Shown piece by piece: positions 1 to 5,742 of a stretch of DNA of 8,396 bases. The position numbers were made by a program, and so were the translations under genes. Location: positions 1 through 8,396 of the forward strand of contig CALAQT010000274.1 in assembly GCA_937888775.1 (NCBI GenBank), written 5' to 3'. Position 1 is the first letter of the stretch. The number at the start of each line of letters is the position of its first letter. This DNA is from an uncultured Actinomycetes bacterium (GTDB lineage Bacteria > Actinomycetota > Thermoleophilia > Solirubrobacterales > Solirubrobacteraceae). Under the pieces are notes generated by a model. It made no database searches, was not told where the DNA came from, and was given only the letters and a program-made list of their open reading frames with translations.

Positions 1-54
1 TGTGACCGTCAACCGAGGATCGCCGTCGAAGTTCCACGACGATCCGGACATCCT
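1..54. other. Unassigned sequence abutting the truncated IS30 gene
   Basis: These bases replace the C-terminal codons of the IS30 transposase. They are open on both strands: the minus strand from ATG at 51 reads MSGSSWNFDGDPRLTVT, and the plus strand from GTG at 2 reads VTVNRGSPSKFHDDPD. Either could be the edge of another gene or element. The minus ATG has AGGAGG directly against it with no spacer, which is too close for a normal ribosome binding site. I do not recognise either peptide. Confidence 0.3.
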
Positions 55-1240
55 CCTGCCAAGGGCTTTGAGGGTCACAGAAGTAGACCTGCAGGCCCGT
101 GCCGAGCTTTAGCTGGGTGTGTTGTGCCATCTCGGCGCCTTGGTCCCAGGTCAGCGAGCGGCGTAGCTGTTCGGGCAGACTCATGATCTGGGAGGCGATC
201 GCGTCCCGGACAGCCTCAGCGCCATGACCGGCCAGAGCGGGCCCGCTCTTAGCTCTCGGCCCGCCATGGCCTGGCATCGGGGGGAGGTGAAGCAGCATCG
301 TGAAACGGGTGGTGCGCTCCACGAGCGTCCCAATCGCGGAGCTGTCCAGTCCGAGGATGAGGTCTCCCTCCCAGTGCCCGGGGACCGCACGGTCCTCGGC
401 CTCAGCGGGACGCTCGCTGATCAGGATCTGGTCAGCCACGAAGCTCTTGCCGCGAGAGCCGGCACGAGCACGGGGAACCCTGAGCGCCCTGCCGGTCCGC
501 AGGCATGCGGTCAGCTCCCGCCGAAGCGTGCCACGGCCCTGCACGTAGAGCGCCTGGTAGATCGCCTCGTGTGAGATCCGCATCGATTCATCATCGGGGA
601 AGTCCAGGCGCAGACGAGCAGATATCTGCTCCGGGCTCCACGCGCTCGCCCACCTGCGGTCCTGGCGTCGCGGCTTGTTCCGTCCTTTCCACGGTGCCGT
701 CGCGGGTCCCGGCACCGCCGTCCCGTCCGTCCGGCGAACCTCCCCGGAGAGCCGCTCCTGCACGTACTCGCGCAGCTGGTCGTTAGCGGCGAGCTTCGCG
801 GTCTTCGGGCGACGCGCCATCAGCTCCGCCTTCCATTGCGCGACCGACGCGCGATAGTCAAGTCTCCCGCCGCGCGTGGCTGCGTTGCGGCGCAGCTCCC
901 TGGAGATCGTCGACGGGTCACGGCCCAGCCGGCGGGCGATCTCCCGCACCCCGGCACCCTGCGCCTTCAATATCGCGATCTCCTCCCGCTCCTCGAACGA
1001 CAGATACCGGCCTGAGATCGGGGCAAGCATGAACGTTGGCATACCGCCACGCTCTCGAAACCAGCGGCTGCCCGCCGCCTGGGACACGCCGACAGCCAGC
1101 GCAGCCTCCTCACTGCTCAGACCATTGGCGATCTCACGCCAAAACAACCGCTCAACATCTCGACGAAGCGATGGCTTCCCCGGCGACTTCATCGGCGCCC
1201 TGCCCGTCAACTCCTTCATCCACCCCGCTGGCCTGCCCAT
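1..1240 (-). pseudogene. IS30-family transposase, C-terminally truncated
   Basis: The frame is open from ATG at 1240 (MGRPAGWMKELTGRAP) to the left edge, 413 codons, with GGAGG five bases upstream of the start. In order it has an N-terminal helix-turn-helix (SSEEAALAVGVSQAAGSRW), a second one typical of IS30 (YLSFEEREEIAILKAQG, REIARRLGRDPSTISREL), and the DDE catalytic core. D293 in GHWEGDLILG and D366 in TWDQGAEMA are the first two acidic residues. The family then reads CDPxSPWQRGTNEN. Here the protein follows it through CDPQSPWQ (388-395) and then becomes unrelated (EDVRIVVELRRR). The third catalytic residue, a Glu expected at about position 400 (DD(33)E spacing), is therefore lost and the enzyme should be inactive. 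Whether the altered frame stops soon after the window edge is unknown. Confidence 0.85.
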
Positions 1241-1286
1241 CAACACCTCCACGATCAAGGTGTTGCGACGACCAGTTGAGTCTGCC

Positions 1287-1865
1287 CTGCACGCCGCGGT
1301 CGCTATGAATGATCGACTCGCTGCCAGGGTGTCTGCGTCTGATGGCCATCCCGAGCGCGTTCGTGACCAGGAGCCCGGTTTGCGAGCTGTCGATCGACCA
1401 GCCAACGACCATGCGTGAGAATGCGTCCAGGACCGCGCAGCAGTAGAGCTTGCCCTCTCTCGTGGGGTGCTCGGTGATGTCGGTCATCCAGAGCCGGTCA
1501 GGTCCGTCTGCGGTGAAGCACCGGCGAACGAGATCGAGCGAGTCGCTCTTCGCTAGCCGTGCCCCGCGTGGGAGCCTGCGTTTGGGCAGGCCCTGAATCC
1601 CGAGGCGACGCATGATCAACTCGACTTGGTTGTGCCCGACCGTGATGCCGCGTCCGTAGCGGAGCTCGGCCGTGACGCGCTGAGCGCCATAGGTGCCCGC
1701 CGAGGCTTGATGGATGTCGGTGATCTCGCCGCCCAGCCACAGGTGCCTGAGCGTGCGTTCTGACGGCGGACGTCCCTTCCACGCGTAGTAGCCCGACTGG
1801 GAGACGCCGAGCATCAAGCACGCTCTCTGCACATCGATTCCCTGCCCGGTCAGGGATGAGATCAC
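1287..1865 (-). pseudogene. IS3-family transposase OrfB (rve integrase core), truncated
   Basis: The frame starts at GTG 1865, overlapping the orfA stop (GTGA), and keeps native sequence for 193 codons, against about 280-300 for a full OrfB. The N-terminal HTH_21-type part is visible (CLMLGVSQSGYYAW; GTYGAQRVTAELR), followed by the retroviral-integrase fold: D129 in RLWMTDITEH and D189 in HSDRGVQ. The third catalytic Glu, normally in a VIESFWG-like motif, lies beyond the break. After residue 193 the frame runs 44 more codons through the IS30 end to a stop at 1152, giving a meaningless chimeric tail. Normal expression would be coupled to orfA by the overlap or by programmed -1 frameshifting to OrfAB. 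As it stands, no active transposase can be made from this copy. Confidence 0.9.
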
Positions 1866-2158
1866 CGGGTAGAGGCTTTTGGGGCCAGATCCTGATCCAG
1901 GAAGACCTGGTTGACCTTCCTGGAGACCGCGAGTTCGGTCTCGAGCTGACGTATCCGACGCTTCGCCGCCTTCAGCTCCAAGGCCTGCTCAGTGCTCTGC
2001 CCCTGCACCTCGCCGCGGTCGATGCTCTCCTGCTTGGTCCAGTTGTAGATCGTCGCCTCGGACATGCCGAACGTCTCGGCGAGCTGCGCAACCTTCGTCC
2101 CTGAGCGTGCCAGCTCCACGACTTGGCGACGCACGTCTGATGGATACCTGCTGGGCAT
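1862..2158 (-). CDS. IS3-family transposase OrfA
   Basis: A 98-residue protein of normal OrfA length (HTH_Tnp_1 family). It binds the inverted repeats of its own element and, as OrfAB, supplies the DNA-recognition end of the transposase. The N-terminal helix-turn-helix is clear (MPSRYPSDVRRQVVELAR; KVAQLAETFGMSEATIYNW, about residues 5-42). It is followed by a leucine-zipper-like helix for oligomerisation (ALELKAAKRRIRQLETELA, about 59-80). GAGGAGG five bases before ATG 2158 is a strong ribosome binding site and supports this start. Its stop overlaps the GTG of orfB. The gene looks intact, but with its partner destroyed it is probably a relic. Alone it could act only as an inhibitor of related IS3 copies. 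Confidence 0.9.
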   Translation of the reverse strand: MPSRYPSDVRRQVVELARSGTKVAQLAETFGMSEATIYNWTKQESIDRGEVQGQSTEQALELKAAKRRIRQLETELAVSRKVNQVFLDQDLAPKASTR

Positions 2159-2240
2159 CGTTTCCTCCTCGCTGCACGCTGCAGGATTCTAGAAACGCAA
2201 CTCCATCAAAGCCAGGGCAGATCACCGGGCTGGGACCGGG

Positions 2241-2438
2241 ATGGGTAGCGTCCCAACCGACAGCACCACGCTCGGTGCAGTTGCCTTCGTGTTTGGCTAC
2301 GCCGAGGCAGCGTTTCGTGAACTCATCAAGCGTGCGACAGATGCTCTGATTCTCCCTGGTGGAAAAGCGGCGCAAACACACCGGCCCACGTCAGCCAATC
2401 CAACCTCGACCACGCCCAAGCACAGGGACGAGGGCTAG
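2241..2438 (+). pseudogene. Possible C-terminal fragment of an unknown gene
   Basis: From about 2270 this frame reads AVAFVFGYAEAAFRELIKRA followed by TDALILPGG, a short hydrophobic segment running into an amphipathic helix, then a Thr/Pro-rich tail to a stop at 2436-2438. It looks more protein-like than the other frames here. Its 5' end lies beside the IS3 right end, so it could be the tail of a gene cut by that insertion. No convincing ribosome binding site precedes ATG 2241. The stop lies 28 bases from the convergent end of the minus-strand gene at 2467. I cannot name the family, and it may be chance. Confidence 0.3.
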
Positions 2439-2466
2439 CACCGCTCGGTCGGATGACCACTGCGTC

Positions 2467-2975
2467 TCAGCCTTCGCTCCGTGAATGGACCTGCTCGAGC
2501 ACCGCTGTCTTGTCTATCCAGTCGTCGCCTGGATAGACAGCAGCCCACTCACGCCCAAGGCTTGTCTCGGGCCGATCCCGGCTCTCGCTGAGCGTTTCGC
2601 GCGGCTTGCCCCTTACGACGCGATAGCTCGTCTCGTCCATACCTCGGAAGAGCAGGAGGACCCGCGTGTCCTCACTCTGAGGCAGTTCGGTATGGATATA
2701 GAGGCGCTCCCCGGAGCGATGAAGCTATCCCCGAGATAGCTGGAAGCGCGTTGGTCTCCCACGCTCATAGCGAAGAGCGCCCCACGCGCCCAGCCGCCGA
2801 TGTTGACGATGGCCATGTCGGTCGTACCACTCTGCTGGCCGAGCAGGATTTGGAGATGGAGGTCCGGCTCCCTCGTGGAGCGCCACTGCTCTTTGTTCAG
2901 CCGCAGCGCCAGGAATGCCACGGTCGCAGTCCCGAGCGTGAGCACGGATTGGACGATGATGATCGCGCTCGACAC
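2467..2975 (-). pseudogene. Hypothetical single-pass membrane protein, frameshifted
   Basis: From GTG 2975 the minus strand encodes an N-terminal membrane helix (SAIIIVQSVLTLGTATVAFL), a basic stop-transfer stretch (RLNKEQWRSTREPDL), then a cytoplasmic or extracytoplasmic domain (DMAIVNIGGWARGALFAMSV ... YLGDSFIAPG). At the four-C run 2709-2712 this frame becomes implausible and stops at 2613. The -1 frame takes over with good protein sequence (ERLYIHTELPQSEDTRVLLL, FRGMDETSYRVV, DDWIDKTAVLEQVHSRSEG) to TGA 2467-2469. Adding one base to the run joins the two as IAPGERLYIHTEL. A TAG in the second frame just upstream of the run limits the shift to this spot. The start is uncertain: GTG 2975 has no clear ribosome binding site, though the helix begins there. 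The function is unknown. It could be a real decayed gene or an assembly error in the C run. Confidence 0.6.
2511..2539. repeat. Perfect 11-bp inverted repeat with 7-base loop
   Basis: TGTCTATCCAG (2511-2521) and CTGGATAGACA (2529-2539) are exact reverse complements around TCGTCGC. The repeat lies inside the last third of the frameshifted membrane gene, where its minus strand encodes VYPGDDWIDK. It is not followed by a T run on either strand, so it is not a typical intrinsic terminator. It may be a coding coincidence or a decayed site. Confidence 0.6.
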
Positions 2976-3075
2976 GCTGCGAACGTAACGCCAGACGCGG
3001 CCAGAACAGCGGTCAAGTCCTAGAACCCGCCTGTTCCGTGGATCAACGGAGGGCAGCCCCGCGAGACGCTCTGCC

Positions 3076-3618
3076 TCAGTTGGCCCGTGCGGACTTTGGA
3101 GGTTTGCTCCGGCGTTGGGCTTTGTTGCGAGCTTTGCGTTTCGGTGCAGCCTTGCTCGCCGTGACTCCAGCTTGATCTGTATGCCCGTTGCTGGCCAGGG
3201 CAAAAACGAGCTTTGGCCTCCCCCGTGCCCCGGCGACCGAAGACTGTGTGAGCAGCCCTTTGCCAGCGAGCTTCTTGAGGGCGTAGGCAGCCGTCTGCTG
3301 AGAGAGGCCCGTCATTGCCGCCGCGGCTTTGATGTCAAGCGGCTCTGCCTGTCCTTGAAGGGTGCCAACCACGGTTTCGTCGTTCGCGCCCGCGTGAGCG
3401 CGCCTGCGCCTGCGTCCTTTGCGACCGAGAAGTCTGAGTGGCGCCTTGCGACGATGGTGGCCTTGCCCCGCGTCGGCAGCCGGGCGGTTCGCTACTGGCA
3501 CTTCTTCTAATGCGGCCAGAGCGATCTCCAGTTGCTGCGCTTCCGACACCGCGCCGGAGAGAAACGCAAGACGGTCATCGATCTCGGAGCGCACACGCTC
3601 CAGCACGTCAGCGGGCAT
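3076..3618 (-). CDS. Winged-helix DNA-binding protein with coiled-coil N-terminus and basic tail
   Basis: A 180-residue, likely cytoplasmic, nucleoid-binding or regulatory protein. Residues 1-40 form an acidic helix with coiled-coil character (LERVRSEIDDRLAFLSGAV, SEAQQLEIALAALEE), probably for dimerisation. Residues 55-75 are a basic linker (GRKGRRRRRAHAG). Residues 79-145 are a winged helix: DIKAAAAMTGLSQQTAAYAL is the helix-turn-helix and KLAGKGLLTQSSVAGARGRP leads into the wing. Residues 158-178 are Lys/Arg-rich (KAAPKRKARNKAQRR). The start at ATG 3618 is chosen because GGGAGG sits four bases upstream. An ATG at 3630 is in frame but has no such site. The architecture resembles small MarR/HTH_24-like proteins common in Thermoleophilia. 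The target genes are not shown by the sequence. The membrane gene downstream may be co-transcribed, with about 100 bases between them. Confidence 0.75.
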   Translation of the reverse strand: MPADVLERVRSEIDDRLAFLSGAVSEAQQLEIALAALEEVPVANRPAADAGQGHHRRKAPLRLLGRKGRRRRRAHAGANDETVVGTLQGQAEPLDIKAAAAMTGLSQQTAAYALKKLAGKGLLTQSSVAGARGRPKLVFALASNGHTDQAGVTASKAAPKRKARNKAQRRSKPPKSARAN

Positions 3619-3710
3619 GGTTCCTCCCATAGGTATTGCTGATCCGCCGTGATCATCCCACGGGTTGGCTCCGCTCGGCTCAGCCAGAAGCGCCGATGGG
3701 ACTGCTGGGG

Positions 3711-3926
3711 TCAGTCGCTGCTCTCGTACTTGAACGAAATCGCAAGCCGAACGCGGTAGTGCTTGATGGTTCCGTCCTCAATCGCCACATCCTGCTTGAT
3801 GACCTCCGCTATGCGCAGGTCACGCACGGTTTTCGCCGCAGTCTCAACCGCGCTACGAGCGGCCGCCTCCCAGGACTCGCTGCTCACGCCGATCACTTCG
3901 GTAACTCGATAAACCCCGTCAGCCAT
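3711..3926 (-). CDS. Dodecin family protein
   Basis: A 71-residue protein matching the small dodecin fold (one helix packed on a three-stranded sheet, assembling as a hollow dodecamer). It reads GVYRVTEVIGVSSESWEAAA, then SAVETAAKTVRDLRIAEVIK, then IEDGTIKHYRVRLAISFKYE. Those are strand 1, the helix and strands 2-3 in the family order, and the length is normal. Known dodecins bind flavins, and often CoA, as a buffer or store. The Trp that stacks on the flavin in the best-studied members normally sits in a TLRNLxW-like segment. Here that segment is TVRDLRIAEV with no Trp, so ligand binding may differ or be weak. The start at ATG 3926 follows a purine-rich GAGAGAGGGCGG. The nearest same-strand gene begins 92 bases downstream, so an operon is possible but not evident. 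Confidence 0.85.
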   Translation of the reverse strand: MADGVYRVTEVIGVSSESWEAAARSAVETAAKTVRDLRIAEVIKQDVAIEDGTIKHYRVRLAISFKYESSD

Positions 3927-4165
3927 CACAACCGCCCTCTCTCTCGACGTTGGAAGCTCGACTCTCGCATATCCCGCCGACCAATGGGGCGTCGGTCCAA
4001 ACCAGCAGCCACCGAAGCATTGCCAGGCCCTCCAGAAGGCCCTCCTGGGGTAGGAATGGGATAGCCAGCACCCCTCAGGAGCCGTTTCGCACTCCTCTGA
4101 AGGGTGGGTGCCATCCCCAATGTGGGACAAGCCGATCTGCCCCACAAGCCCAGCCGAACCGAGCC
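3927..4165. other. Intergenic space between dodecin gene and TIG pseudogene
   Basis: No gene is supported here. It must hold the dodecin promoter, but no clear -35/-10 pair stands out on the minus strand. GGCCCTCC occurs twice near 4026-4043. CACCCCTCAGGAG (about 4070-4082) faces an imperfect complement ending in GAAGGGTGG (about 4107), a weak hairpin without a T run. Decayed 5' sequence of the TIG gene is probably included. Confidence 0.4.
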
Positions 4166-4491
4166 GTATATGGCGTGTCCCCGGCAGGGACGACTGGCTC
4201 TGTCGAAGTGACCGTGACGACATCCGGAGGCACGAGTGCGACCTCCAACAAGGACCACTTCACCTACGAAGCGCCCGCGCTCACGGGCGTCATCCCCGAC
4301 AAAGGCACCAGACTCGGCGGCACGCTGACGACGGTCACGGGGAGCGGGTTCGCGCTCGGTAGCGGGACGGCCTTCAACTTCGGATGCTGGCTCCAGCAGC
4401 CGCCAAGGCTGGGACCGTCGATGTCACGGCCCAGGTCAACGGCAAGGCCAGCAAGAAGGCCCGGCCTATGGACTACTTCCAGTACAACTGA
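4166..4491 (+). pseudogene. IPT/TIG-domain protein remnant with internal deletion
   Basis: The first frame reads GVSPAGTTGSVEVTVTTSGG, TSATSNKDHFTYEAPALTGV, then IPDKGTRLGGTLTTVTGSGF and GSGTAFNFG. This is the C-terminal half of one immunoglobulin-like IPT/TIG domain followed by the start of another. At about 4383 it goes out of frame. The next frame resumes the same domain: MLAPAAAKAGTVDVTAQVNG, then KASKKARPMDYFQYN and TGA 4489-4491. TIG domains normally have about 15-20 residues, often with Cys, between the FxFG strand and the PAAxAGTVDV strand. These are missing, so an out-of-frame deletion explains the join. Such domains occur in secreted or surface adhesin-like proteins. No start codon, signal peptide or upstream domains remain, so this is a fragment. 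Confidence 0.75.
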
Positions 4492-4560
4492 CGCGCTGCC
4501 CGCTGGTTGGCCGCCCACTGACGAGCGCCCAGCATCGTCTGGCCGGATGGTCCTTGCTGG

Positions 4561-4947
4561 CTAGGATGATTTCCAGCGGGCAATCTCGGCAGCCGTCATT
4601 CCAGCCTTGGATCTCACAGAGCGAGGTTGCCGATCACGTTCGGAGTCCTCATAAATCGGGAGAAGTTCGGCTATCGTCCTGTTGATAGCCGCTTGTTCTG
4701 CTGGATCCTTATTCAGCGACGCTTCCCAATGACCATGGAATTTCTTGTCCTGAACTGTCTCTGCGGCGACGGAGACGATGGGTTTCGCATCTCTGGGTTT
4801 AGACGGCTTGGCCAGGAGCTTTCTTAGGAGCTTGATCTCACGATCGGCCTCTATCCGATCTAGATCCGGATGGATGGTCTGATCTACTCCGGCCTTCCGT
4901 CTGAGATCGGTCAAATATCGCAACTGCTTGTCTGTGGCTGGGATCAT
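4561..4947 (-). CDS. Hypothetical protein with TDKQxxYL-type N-terminus
   Basis: A 128-residue, hydrophilic, probably cytoplasmic protein. The N-terminal part (MIPATDKQLRYLTDLRRKAG, then DLDRIEADREIKLLRKLLAK) is helical. It resembles a short motif seen in many actinobacterial plasmid and phage proteins, in which TDKQxxYLxxL is followed by an acidic-basic helix. The rest (AEQAAINRTIAELLPIYEDS, MTAAEIARWKSS) is also helical. ATG 4947 is preferred because AGGA lies eight bases upstream. An in-frame ATG at 4980 would add eleven residues but lacks a site. The GC content is well below that of the genes right of 6650, consistent with a mobile-element origin. It converges on the TIG remnant with 69 bases between. 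No function can be assigned. Confidence 0.65.
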   Translation of the reverse strand: MIPATDKQLRYLTDLRRKAGVDQTIHPDLDRIEADREIKLLRKLLAKPSKPRDAKPIVSVAAETVQDKKFHGHWEASLNKDPAEQAAINRTIAELLPIYEDSERDRQPRSVRSKAGMTAAEIARWKSS

Positions 4948-5060
4948 TTGTATATCCTGAAAAAGTCCATAGCTGGCCATTGATGGGTTATGTGCTGAGG
5001 TCTGACTAAGATAGCAATCTCTTTCAGATACTTACCGTAGACTCGTTCGAGCCTACGTCT

Positions 5061-5145
5061 ACAATCGCAATCTGACGAAGATTGATCGAATCCAACAGAA
5101 GACGACCGTTGACTAACGCTAGACGCAGTGAACAATCGCAGTCTG
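5061..5145 (+). repeat. Pair of 14-bp direct repeats ACAATCGCARTCTG
   Basis: ACAATCGCAATCTG (5061-5074) and ACAATCGCAGTCTG (5132-5145) agree at 13 of 14 bases and start 71 bases apart, in AT-rich non-coding DNA upstream of the minus-strand gene at 4947. The first copy runs into a CAATCT/AGATTG hairpin. Two copies only, so an iteron or operator role is speculative. Confidence 0.5.
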
Positions 5146-5601
5146 GAAGTGAAGAACCAATTGCGAAGGGGACGCAACGCTCCCCGTTAAAAAGAGGAGA
5201 AATTACGTATCTGCGTTAAACCAACCGCTCGGATCAGCAAGAGCTTGCGCTCAGTCGGACTCAAACCTGCCACGGCACTGCGTTACCAGGCGGAACGCTT
5301 TCGCTTGTCCCTTGTCCAACTCCTCCATCGCCTTGCGGCGATCAGCGACGGTTTTCGCTCAATCGTGGAGTTAAGGACCCCCGGTGTTACCGGCCGTGCT
5401 CTTCAGCTTTGATTACATCATCTGTGACCGCCTATACCCTTAGGGTCTCGTTAGGCTGACGGGGATGGCCCTACGGTGCGACTTTACTACTGTGAATATT
5501 ACCGCACGGAGATGAAGAGTTTAAGGGGGTGACTATTGTCAGGCACGCGCCGACAGGCATTCAGGGGCGTACGTGAACGTGGTTTCTCTCGCTGTCCGTG
5601 G

Positions 5602-5607
5602 CATAAT
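5602..5607 (+). promoter_or_regulatory. Possible -10 box (CATAAT) of a short transcript
   Basis: CATAAT matches TATAAT at five of six positions. A start near 5613 would give an RNA of about 68 bases that ends at the terminator 5642-5680. No good -35 box is seen 16-18 bases upstream, so the call is tentative. Confidence 0.35.
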
Positions 5608-5612
5608 AGGTG

Positions 5613-5680
5613 TCAACGTCTGTGGTTGGCCCTACAGATATGAAAGCCTCGGCTCTTAACTGAGCCGGGGCTTTCTTTTT
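5613..5680 (+). ncRNA. Candidate small structured RNA or leader
   Basis: Between the CATAAT box and the terminator T run there is no reading frame of note but there are two adjacent hairpins. TCTGTGG (5619-5625) pairs with CTACAGA plus one C (5632-5638; six Watson-Crick pairs and one G-U) around a six-base loop. The intrinsic terminator stem follows three bases later. No upstream gene exists for the terminator to serve, which argues for a stand-alone short RNA. The alternative is a leader with attenuation of the GIY-YIG gene 70 bases downstream. I recognise no known RNA family. Confidence 0.4.
5642..5680 (+). terminator. Strong rho-independent terminator
   Basis: GAAAGCCTCGGCTC (5642-5655) pairs with GAGCCGGGGCTTTC (5662-5675) over 14 positions with one T-G wobble, around a six-base loop TTAACT. 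The stem is followed at once by TTTTT (5676-5680). This is the clearest terminator in the window and acts on plus-strand transcripts. Confidence 0.9.
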
Positions 5681-5690
5681 GGCCGGGCGA

Positions 5691-5702
5691 CAGGTTAACC
5701 TG
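5691..5702. promoter_or_regulatory. 12-bp perfect palindrome CAGGTTAACCTG
   Basis: CAGGTTAACCTG is identical to its reverse complement. It lies 46 bases upstream of the GIY-YIG gene's start and around -46 to -57 relative to its likely transcription start, a suitable place for an operator or activator site. The core GTTAACC recurs in relaxed form at 5213-5226 and 6259-6272. Confidence 0.45.
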
Positions 5703-5736
5703 CACTCCGTAGCGAAAATGTACGAGCCCAGAGTGT

Positions 5737-5742
5737 TAATAT
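5737..5742 (+). promoter_or_regulatory. -10 box (TAATAT) for the GIY-YIG gene
   Basis: TAATAT fits the actinobacterial TANNNT consensus and ends six bases before the ATG at 5749. Transcription would begin at or beside the start codon, giving a leaderless mRNA. This would explain why GAGG lies only two bases from the ATG, too close for a normal Shine-Dalgarno. No clear -35 box is present. Confidence 0.5.

Larger units (their letters stand above)
1..1286 (-). mobile_element. Partial IS30-family insertion sequence, inserted into an IS3 element
   Basis: This is one end and most of the transposase gene of an IS30-family element. The outer boundary is placed at 1286/1287 because the IS3 orfB frame to the right breaks there after its HSDRGVQ motif. 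The sequence just inside the boundary (minus strand GGCAGACTCAACTGG) should be the terminal inverted repeat, but the partner end is not in the window, so this cannot be confirmed. Homology to IS30 transposases stops near base 55. The 54 bases at the left edge are foreign to the family, so the element is truncated by a deletion, rearrangement or further insertion. Being inside the IS3 element, it arrived later. Confidence 0.8.
1287..2206 (-). mobile_element. IS3-family insertion sequence, 3' part lost
   Basis: A two-gene IS3-type element read right to left: orfA, then orfB in another frame with a 4-base overlap. The right boundary is set near 2206 because the non-coding sequence before orfA on the minus strand (TGATGGAGTTGCGTTTCTAG) begins with the TG expected at an IS3 end. 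It is approximate, because the other inverted repeat is missing. The left part, including the last third of orfB, was separated or lost when the IS30 element inserted at 1286/1287. No target duplication can be checked. Confidence 0.75.

Noticed and set aside
2485..2739. Plus-strand 84-codon frame opposite the membrane-protein gene
   Set aside because: The opposite strand gives a coherent protein with a membrane helix once the C-run frameshift is fixed, so this is its shadow.
2976..3203. N-terminal extension of the membrane-protein frame up to an ATG at 3203
   Set aside because: It would overlap the winged-helix gene by over 120 bases and has no domain. The membrane helix begins just after GTG 2975, so the shorter start was chosen.
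4944..5177. Minus-strand 77-codon frame ending in an ATGA overlap with the gene at 4947
   Set aside because: The overlap is tempting, but it needs a TTG start, is rich in Ser/Arg/Cys without a motif, and crosses the repeats and hairpins at 5035-5145. Most likely chance.
5257..5300. tRNA-like block (GGACTCAAACC, then CTGCGTTACCAG) resembling the T-arm and anticodon arm of the tRNA-Thr at 6580-6652
   Set aside because: On the minus strand the T-loop-like GGTTTGAGTCC and CTGGTAA segments appear, but the flanking stems do not pair. A degenerate tRNA or old attachment site is possible but not supported.
5251..5325. Tiny minus-strand frame MEELDKGQAKAFRLVTQCRG
   Set aside because: Only about 26 codons, no ribosome binding site, no known small protein recognised, and it overlaps the hairpin-rich tract.
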